A stretch of 64,000 nucleotides of DNA from Crossaster papposus. Lineage: Eukaryota; Echinodermata; Asteroidea; Velatida; Solasteridae. Below, one piece after another: positions 35,505 to 44,800 of this stretch. Location: positions 868,001-932,000 of the forward strand of contig JBAIAA010000101.1 of the NCBI GenBank assembly GCA_037893245.1, in the 5' to 3' direction. Under the pieces are notes generated by a model. The model was not told where the DNA came from and did no database searches. It saw only the letters and a program-made list of their open reading frames with translations. The stretch's first letter is position 1. Each line of letters begins with the position of its first letter. The position numbers and the translations under genes are program-made.

Positions 35505-36000
35505 ACTAGCTTGGATCTGGAGTTAACAAGAAAGACAGCTATGACTGAACCATTCCGACTCCATCCTACAGGGTTTAAAAATGTCATCGGAAATTCAATA
35601 TCGAGTATACTCGATATATCGATTATTTCCTGTGTGCAAGATGAAGCCTAAAATGTGCTCAATATACTGAAGACCGACAGTTTAATAGGGTTGCATATAT
35701 ACCGGTTGTCGGTCCGAACAATATCAAATTGCGCCAGCCCGCGTGTTTATGGTTTTACAATGAAGATAAGAAATGATTACAGTTGCCGCTTCCGCTTGCG
35801 CTTGCTAGGCGAATAGCAGAGAACACTCTCCGCAATTCCCGACTTGTGATTGGCCACCCCAAAATGACATCAGATCAATGGAGGGTTACGTCCCAAACAA
35901 CCAATACGCTTGGATCTGGAGTTAACAAGAAAATCAGCTCTTACTGGACCATTCGGACTCCAATTCTACTAGGGTTTAGAAATGTCATTTGAAATTAGTA
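35505..36000 (+). repeat. Direct duplication downstream of WBP4
   Basis: 35510-35600 and 35908-35998 are diverged direct copies sharing CTTGGATCTGGAGTTAACAA and GGGTTTAAAAATGTCAT-type ends. The block between holds no gene. Confidence 0.8.
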
Positions 36001-36803
36001 CTTCTCCAACCGCAACTTCAAAATTCTACATTTTAGTCTCAACTGTGGTTTCATTGACCCTAAACTTGAGTACTTAAAGTTTGGACAACAATTATGTGTG
36101 GATGAATAGCAATCGGTGTATTTATTTTACTTTGTGCGAGGCGTTATGATAGTACAGCCCCGATTTCACTAAATGCTGCGACACGTGATCATTTCATTTT
36201 ACGCCATAAAAATAAAATAAACGAGACTAGAAAATTAAGACAATGTGTAGGAAGTTGTAAATGAAACATTCATCATAGTCATATGAATAAACCTTGAATA
36301 GTGCACTTGAAATTTCAAATTAGCTGGAGGTCCACGTATTCTTGTTTTTCATTAAAACAGCATCATACATCAGCCATTTTGATTTACGTTTTTAAAGCTT
36401 TCCGAGAAAAGATTTGATGACTCTGCTGAATACCAGACGGCTATTTACTGTGCGTTGAATAAGTACAAAAAACAGTCACTGTTTTGTGCTATAAATACAC
36501 CCATGATGTTTCGTGAAATAAATTTCACGACGCGTCTAAGGGCTGTGATGCATCGCAAGTTACGAAGAGTTTAGTGAAATCGGGTGTAGGTTTGTCAAGA
36601 TTTAAACGCCATATTTTGCAGATGTGAAGCATTACAGCAATAAACATAACTGTACACGACCCACTAAAATCATAAAATATCTCCCAGACATTTTTTATTA
36701 TCAATCTGTAAAAAATATAAAAAATGCTAAGATTTTAACCAATTCAAATATAATTGACGTAAAATAACCAAAGCTGTCTTTTGAAAGCTTTTAATAAGCA
36801 ATA

Positions 36804-37166
36804 CATTAAAGGGATCGTATACGTTTGGTAATTACTGCAAAAATTAATGGCAATAAAAACTTACTTGGTAAGAAGTACAGCAGCTTTGGATAGTATAATG
36901 CATTTTTAGAAACTTTTCACTTCGAAGTACTGCGGTTATGGAAAAAGATATCACTTTTTATCCCCAAAAAAATTGAATCTGAGAAGCGTTACTGCAGTGA
37001 CGTTTCTCAGATCGTGTATTCCAATGCAGATTATTCTTCCTGCGTGGACATAACCGCTACCACCTTTTGAAATGAAATTTGTACAGGTTAGTTTTAAGGT
37101 ATATATCTATAACTAAATAGGATTGAAACAAACGGTGGGTTCCAATTACCAATTGTTTACGATCAA
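36804..37166. mobile_element. TTAA-flanked MITE, family B (copy 3, right end degraded)
   Basis: Left end TTAAAGGGATCGTATACG is intact; an internal deletion removes part of the right arm and the end reads TTGTTTACGATC. Confidence 0.85.
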
Positions 37167-37240
37167 AATTTTCCAATTTTGATAAAATGTTGACCAGATT
37201 TTCACATCTGGAATTCACTCCAGTTCCTGTGTACAAGTCT

Positions 37241-37944
37241 AAAGGCCCTGTCACACTTTTGCGTATCCTAATTCCTTATGAGTTGCGCATTGACATTTTT
37301 TTCATACGCACAATATGCACCTCATATGCATCTCAATCGTTTTTTGTAAGTTTTATGTACGTAGGCATGCGCACAGTACGGCCCAGTACACCGGATAGTT
37401 TTGGGCAAGCACAAAACTACGCAGCGTATGCTGTTACGCAGGTCATAAGTTATAAATACGTAGCGCATCGGTCCCGCAGTACAAATACGATATGTGTTCG
37501 TGGCGGATAAGCGGTTCATACGCGGTGATACGCTGATGTTCACGCTATGGAATCTGCACTGGTACTGACAACAGCGGGAAGCCGCCGCCTTTTTATAACG
37601 CGTGGCAAGCGGCGGACATGCGACGGAAATACGCTCGGTATTCGTCGGAAGTGCGTCAGGCATGCGGTCGGGATAAGTAGGGTGCGTCTGGAATACGCTC
37701 GGCATGCGCACTGCATACGCAGCTATTCGCAGCAGTAAAATAGTGTTGCGCACTGCATACGCAACTCATACGCACCTCATATGCCATGGATGCGCTGAAT
37801 TCGTTACTTATACGCTAGGTGTGCGTCGCATATAAGTCAAAGTAATCGAAACATTTTGAAATTTTGAGCGTACGGCTGCGTATTGAATTTTTTTAATAAG
37901 GAACTCATAAGTACTTGATATACGCAAAGGTGTGACAGGGCCTT
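37241..37944. mobile_element. Palindromic MITE, AAGGCCCTGTCACAC family
   Basis: AAGGCCCTGTCACACTTTTG and CAAAGGTGTGACAGGGCCTT ends; the interior is dense in GCATACGC and CATACGCA motifs. Confidence 0.87.
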
Positions 37945-38640
37945 AACAGTTATGGCCCACGAAAAAAACAAACGTATTATCAAGGAAGGTTTTTCATTCA
38001 TAAAAGATGGGACCTTCTCAGCATTAAATCTGATGTCCAGATATATATGGATTTTCTTCCATTTTATGTCCATACAATGTGAGGTGCTCTGGCAAAATGA
38101 GACGGAACTGGGCAAAGGTTAAAATAAGAGTTCTCAGGTATTAGAAAGAATACAATACTTCATACAATGATGTTTGTTGCACTTCAATCGGACATTCCGT
38201 TAACACAAGTTATGGCTGTTCATATTTATCAAAAGTAAAATATTGACAAAAAGGCCTTTGAAGTTTCAAGTTTTGTACATGTGATATTGAAAAATGTCAA
38301 TTGCTTTTCCTTAAAAACACTTCTGCTGCTTCCATACTATTTCTTAACAAAATATAGTAAGTAGATATACCAAAGATAAATCAATAAATCTGAAAATTTA
38401 AAATAATCACCCATTCATTAATTTTGCTTTTTTCTGCACTGTGCCCAGTTCCATCTAATTTTGCCAGAACCCCTCACAAATTAAAAAATATTCATACAAA
38501 CAAATTGCATTCAACAAAATAAAAACATTAATTAGGATCTGATTCAGCAGCCAATGGTTTTAAATTGCATTTAATAAAAGATATATATTAAAAATCAGGG
38601 AAATACTAGCACAGCCACACATGGCACCTGTAGATTCAAT

Positions 38641-38845
38641 CTACAAGTTGTCCGTGGCTTTTGCAATCCATTTCTTAATGTTGGCCTTCTCTGTGTTACG
38701 AGCTGCAGTAACAGAGGGTGGATCGTCCTTGTTTTGGGCGCGCAGGTCGAGATGGTGCGCCCCCTCCGGAATAACAACAGCTACTACAGTTTCCGAGATG
38801 GACTTCAGTACCCCACCTGCTGACCATGGATCTAGAAGTCCATTA
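38641..38845 (-). CDS. PRCP: PRCP exon 9: catalytic Asp and His, C-terminus
   Basis: NGLLDPWSAGG holds Asp442 and EGAHHLDL holds His467. The C-terminus ends in a short amphipathic helix before TAG at 38643-38641. Acceptor TTACACACAG. Confidence 0.93.
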
Positions 38846-41800
38846 CTGTGTGTAAAGCATAACATGATTACCAATTCTGTAAGGATAACAATAGGTCAAT
38901 TTTCCCTAACCCTGCCAGACCCAGCACAGTGCATCTGTGGTGACTGCTTGACCTTGCTGCACTCTGCACACAAGTCAATGTGACAAAGTATGCAATCTGT
39001 TGCGTCTGGCAGGGTTTCTAGCCAAAATACCCTGGAGGGTTAGGGTTAAGCGCGAAATTATTTAGTGGTGTGTCTAGGAATACAATGTTCAAAGATGTGC
39101 TTAGAAAAATAGGGAATACAGTTTCAGGATAAGGGATAGACGAGTGTATTCAACTAGTAGAAGCTTGCTGGAAATACCCTGAAATAATGTACTTTCATTA
39201 CGAGCACATGAGGAAATTCTGACATTCATAATACTGAAAACAGTTTTATTAACCCAATACTGTCAAAACCTGGACCTATGTCGCGGCTCAACTAATCACA
39301 GAATTGTTCACCTGTAACAAAAATTATAATGAGCTGACGGAACTAAGCTATGCAAGCACAGCATTCGATTGAATCTAAGCATGCATTCGAACTGAAAGTC
39401 CATGCGAACTTGTCAATAAATGCTACCAATAAAACATAATTGTGTGTACTAGTAAGCAAGGATTGTTCACTTCATATACAATGTTTGATAAATAATGCCT
39501 TTAAAAAATCCTCTGTACTTATGACGTCAAACCTTTACGTGCGCTTTCTTGTTGGAGCCAGTTCAGTATGACGGTCTCGTAGTCCCATAGAAAAACGCAC
39601 ATGTACATAGTCTTATTGGATACCAAAGGACAGTCGTATTCGAGTTCCTGCAAGTATAGTTCATAAAGCCAGTCGCAAGTAACTGGTTCACCAATGACAA
39701 AGGAATGCTTTTGTTAACTAGTTTGCGCCGGATATAAACGCAAATTTTTTTCCCAGATTCAAAACGGATGATGCATAAACACGAAACGAGCAAGGCTGGA
39801 AATGTCTGTCGGCAGCAAGCAAGGCCGGAAATGCATGGGTGTGCTTCCCGGGACCATCGCCTGAACCCGCCTCGGGTCGAGTTTTGTTAAAAATAATCCC
39901 GCGCATCGGCTCGGTGATGTTAAAATAGTCCCGGCGTGAACTGGTTAACAGTTCATTTGAATAGCTAGTGACTTGATTTGAGACTGAAGGACTTGTGATG
40001 GACTTGCAGGGACTCAAATAAAACTCAGCCAAGGGATAATTGTTGTATGGCTGTGTTATTTGTACTCGCCTGAAAACAATGTTACTGGCTGCCGATATGT
40101 TCTTGCCCCAGTACTGTATGATAGGCCAGTCCGGTCTAGGTGTCACATTCCAATCTTCCTGACATCCCTTGACATATTCCTCGTACACCCATGGTGATGG
40201 TTCAAACATGTCATGCTGACCATCTGAACAAAAGGGCATCACCATCTCTGTACAGGCCTAAGGAGAGGAAGAGAAATATGGCATTTTTGAAACAAGGTTT
40301 GAGAGTGGCACAACTGTTGTACAGTGCTGTAAACAAGATAGTTTAGCTGGAACTAAAATTCTTTTGAAAAAATTTACATTTTAAAAATAGATTTGGGGCT
40401 AATTGTCCTTATTCATAGCTATACAACGCAGTCAAGCAATAACATACACGGATGCCTTATCTTGTGTGACCATGGAGCACAGCCAGATAAAAAGTGTTGA
40501 TTTTTAGTGGGAGGAAGGAAAACCGGAGATATCAGGAAAAAAACCTCGTACAGAGGAGATATCAACAAAACAACTCTGCTCCCATATGACCAGAGCTGGC
40601 AATCGAACCCGGGACAAAGCGGCAAGAGACGAGTGCTTTACTGCATCAGCCAGGCTTTCCACAAATGTTTAGGATATCATTTATACTCGGTAACTCATTC
40701 GGTGAGTCAGTCAGTCAGTGACTCAGTCAGAGAGCAATAAGCTTGATGTTCAGGTCTAGCAAATGTCCAACAGATTAAGAAAGTGGCCGAGCGTTATAAA
40801 AAACCAGTGCTTGTACATGCTACGTTAGTAAAAAGTCAAATCTGTTTCTATTTCCCCTAGATGGGATGCCAGTCCATTTCACCATTTATACTCCTGGGTG
40901 TATATAGTGAGGCAAGTGGGGTGAAGTGGCTTTCCCAAGGACACAAATGGCCAGCAGCCGGATGCGAACCCCTGACTCTCTGATCAAACCCTAACCACTC
41001 AGACACATGTGCCTCCCTAAGTTATAATGTAAACAAATTCTCAACGAGGCAAGACATCTACACGCGATAGTTTCCTGTATGATAAACTAATTTTGCTGTC
41101 GAAACTGGTCCAATTGACCCGATTTTTAACTGACCTGGAATCCCCAACCCTTATCTCCGAGGGATGCAGTAGATGTCTGTGAGGTATTGAAACACTTGAC
41201 TGAGCCGGTGTAGTTGTAGTAAACATTCACTGCCTCAGCCAGTTCTTCAAGCAATGCGACGCCAGTTGCGTTGGCACTCTTGATATGAGAGCAGACAACC
41301 TGAGTGATTAATGCAAAAGTAATCACTTAATATTTAGAATCTTCCTCACCGAGGTGTATTCACAGTACTGTATCCTAGTGTTGTCTCGAGGGATTCTTTA
41401 ACCCTAACCCTTCCAGGGTATTTTGGCTAGAAACCAGACGCATCAGATTGCATACTTTGTCACATTGACTTGTGTGCAGAGTCCAGCAAGGTCAAGCAGT
41501 CACCACAGTACTGTGCTGGATCTGGCAGGGTTAGGGTTAAGAAAGAATCACTAACTTGGATGGGACTTGAACCCACGACCTCATCTAGTGCAGACGTTTC
41601 ACCACTCAACCACCAACTAGCCTGGGAGGGCTGGCTGATTCAAATGTGAACTGCCGTTTCATAAGATGGAATGTGCGTCGGGACATCTAAACTAAATATG
41701 TGACCTGCTCCCACAAAACCAGACATAAGTGTGTTATTTTTTTTAAGTGAGATATTGTTATTTCCATTTTAGTACACATCTTCAGCTTTCATTTGGTACC

Positions 41801-44800
41801 AAAACCACCTTTATACCATACATACTTCCAATTTTATGAGGATTTTATTTTGATGTATTTAGGAGATAAATTACCACTTTTAGGACACAGTTTGCCTCAA
41901 TAAATGCATGATTTTTGTACTTTCCCATCAATAAAGTTTATTTTGTTTAACCTAACTGAGGGTTAAAGTATACATATTAAAGATTAAAAAAATAATAAAA
42001 ACAAAAATCGATGTCCGCCTGATTTTTCACCCCATTTCAACTTTGACGAGCTGTATCTCGAAATAGCCTGTGCTACCTATATCGGGTCCGTAGGAGCGAG
42101 TCACATATGAGATTTGTTTGCCCTTCAAAGAAGGCGGGTGGTAAGACGTCTGCACTAGAAGACAGGAGGTCGTGGGTTCGAGTCACACCCCAGTCAATTT
42201 GTTTGGGGAAAGAATCCCTTGGGACAACACGTCGGTAAAGGGCACGAAATCCAATATTGAATTTACCTTTCCCAATGCAAATTCCATCTTATGAAATCAA
42301 TTAGTGTAATCAGGTTATTCTTTGAATTTTGCAAGCATGTGAATTGGCCGCCCTGGAAATCTAGGGAGTTTAGTCTGCTAAGGTAAACAAACAGTTTTAC
42401 TGACCTCAATGGGAAAAGCAGGAAGTGGTTCGAGGAAGGAGGCATTGTAAGGGTAGTCTACCATAGCTAGATTGAACCAGGTCTCACTCAGCCAATCTTT
42501 GATGACCGCCACATTAGAACTAGTCCCCACCGGGCTGCATAATCTCAGCGATGTCCTCAGCTGTTCTCTTCCTTCATCTAAAGCAACCACATTCACAAAT
42601 TTATAAGACAGTTTTTTTGTCTTCACGTTAACGCTAAAACAAACTCAAGCGTAGTTAAGTTGATCTCAGAGTGCTCATAATTCTATTCATGTTATCCAGA
42701 ATGGCTATTCTCTGCAAGTCTTTTCATGTATCTAGTGTGTTAGATTTAGCCAATCATTGGCGTAATAGATTCCTATACAAGAGCACTGCCAGGCTCACAA
42801 GTGACACTCTGTGAGTCAGAGAGTCAGTTAGTGAGATACTAAAAAAGTTCTTCCAAAGTAGTTCTTTTCTAAAAACTTGTTTGTATGACGACTTTCCTGT
42901 GTAATTAGGATGATACAAATTTTAAATCGTTTTACTGCACACTTCAGGTCTGCTATTAACCAGTTCGCGCCGGATGACGTATATAAACGCAAAGTTTTCC
43001 ACAGAATCAAAACGGATGACGCATAAACATGCCACGAACAAGGCCGGAAATGTCTGTCAGCAGCGAGCAAGGCCGGAAATGCGTTGGTGTGCTTCATGGT
43101 ACCATCTTCCTGGTACCATCAACCTGAACCCGCCTCGGATCGAGTTTCGTTAAAAAAAATCCCGCGCGCCGGCTTGGTGATGTTAGAATAATCCCAGCGC
43201 GATCTGGTTAAAACCGTCTTGCTATAATGATATTTGTGACCCACTCCACAATAATGGGTATTATGTCACAAAATAGTGAAATTGAGTTGTATACATGGTT
43301 GGAAAGTCCACAGCCTAAGCTTCCAGTTGATTATAATAGAGCTCCATAGCTACTCCCGTTCTAGAGATATGACATGTTTGCTTTTGATTACTTCCTTGGA
43401 GTTCAAATTACACAACTGAGAAAACAGGCTTTGAAAAGCCGGCTTTGAAAAGCCGGCTTTGTTGTAGAACAACAGACCGATGAACACAAAATGGGTGTGT
43501 TTTTTACTTTAATCATCAAAATCAACATTTCTTTGAATGAAATCTGAAAATATTGGTGTTAAAGATGTCATTAATGGTAAAAAATGTAAATCTCATTTTG
43601 ATGAAATGTTTACCCTCTCAACGTTGAGTGGGCCATTACATGATAGTGCATAGCGCGACTTAATACCCTTTTTTGTAGAGCCGGTCACATTTTGTCTTAC
43701 TATGATATTACTTTGGAGGATAAAACAAATATTGAATTGTTTGGAATGAAATGTTTTGTTTCTAAATGATCAACCTAGTATTATCAACTATAGAAGTAAC
43801 CTCAGCCAGCTCTCTGCAAATGCTCTAATCTTCGTTGCCGATTCATTCTACCTGTACTCACATGTCAAGCCAAACTTATCAATTACAGCCCAGCTTGCTC
43901 TAATTGTCTTGCTGCATGTGGGGCTGACTTCAGTGAAGTCCTTAGTTATGATTGCGTACGCCGTGTTGCAGTTTGTTAAATTGTTGAGCGACCAGATAGG
44001 TGCAGAGGCTGCGATGGACCTGTTAAGTCGGTATAAGGCAAAACAAAGGGAAACTATAATCACATGCCAATACTGAATTAAAGGTAGTATACACCATTTG
44101 CAGATATCAAAAATATTTACCACCGAATTATTAGAATTCCGAAAAGTAGAATTATATAAAGACAAATTCGTGATCACCGGACGGCGATTGCGAAAAAACA
44201 AAGATAACATAAGAATAACTGCTCGACGCTGGTTAAAAACAAACGCTGTTTTTAGTGCTTTTCTCGGCATCCATGATAGTAAAACTTCGAACAGGTCAGT
44301 TAAACGATATTTACTATAAAATACAACCCGCCCAAATCCACCCATTCATAATAATTTGAGCAATTACCAATGGTGTATATACTACCTTTAAGTCCAACCT
44401 ACCCTACAACAGCATCAGGATATTTCATTCTCATCCAAGCAGCCAGCATACCCCCATATGAGCCACCAAATGCAACCACCGGACTGCTAGCTGCCCCTGG
44501 TATAGATGACTTGATATGCTTGATTAGAACGGCATAGTCTGCTAGAGCTTGCTCCGATGTCAGATAGCCTACATGTTGCCTGTCCTAGAAGAGTGGAGAG
44601 AAACACCCAAATCAAAAGGTCAAATCAAAAAGTCAAATCAAAAGGTCAAATCAAAAAGTCAAATCAAAAAGTCAAATCAAAAGGGTAAATCAAGGGGTAA
44701 ATCAAGGGGTAAATCAAGGGTCAAATCACAAGTAAAATCACAAGGCAAATCACAAGGCAAATCACAAGTAAAATCACAAGGCAAATCACAAGTTAAATCA

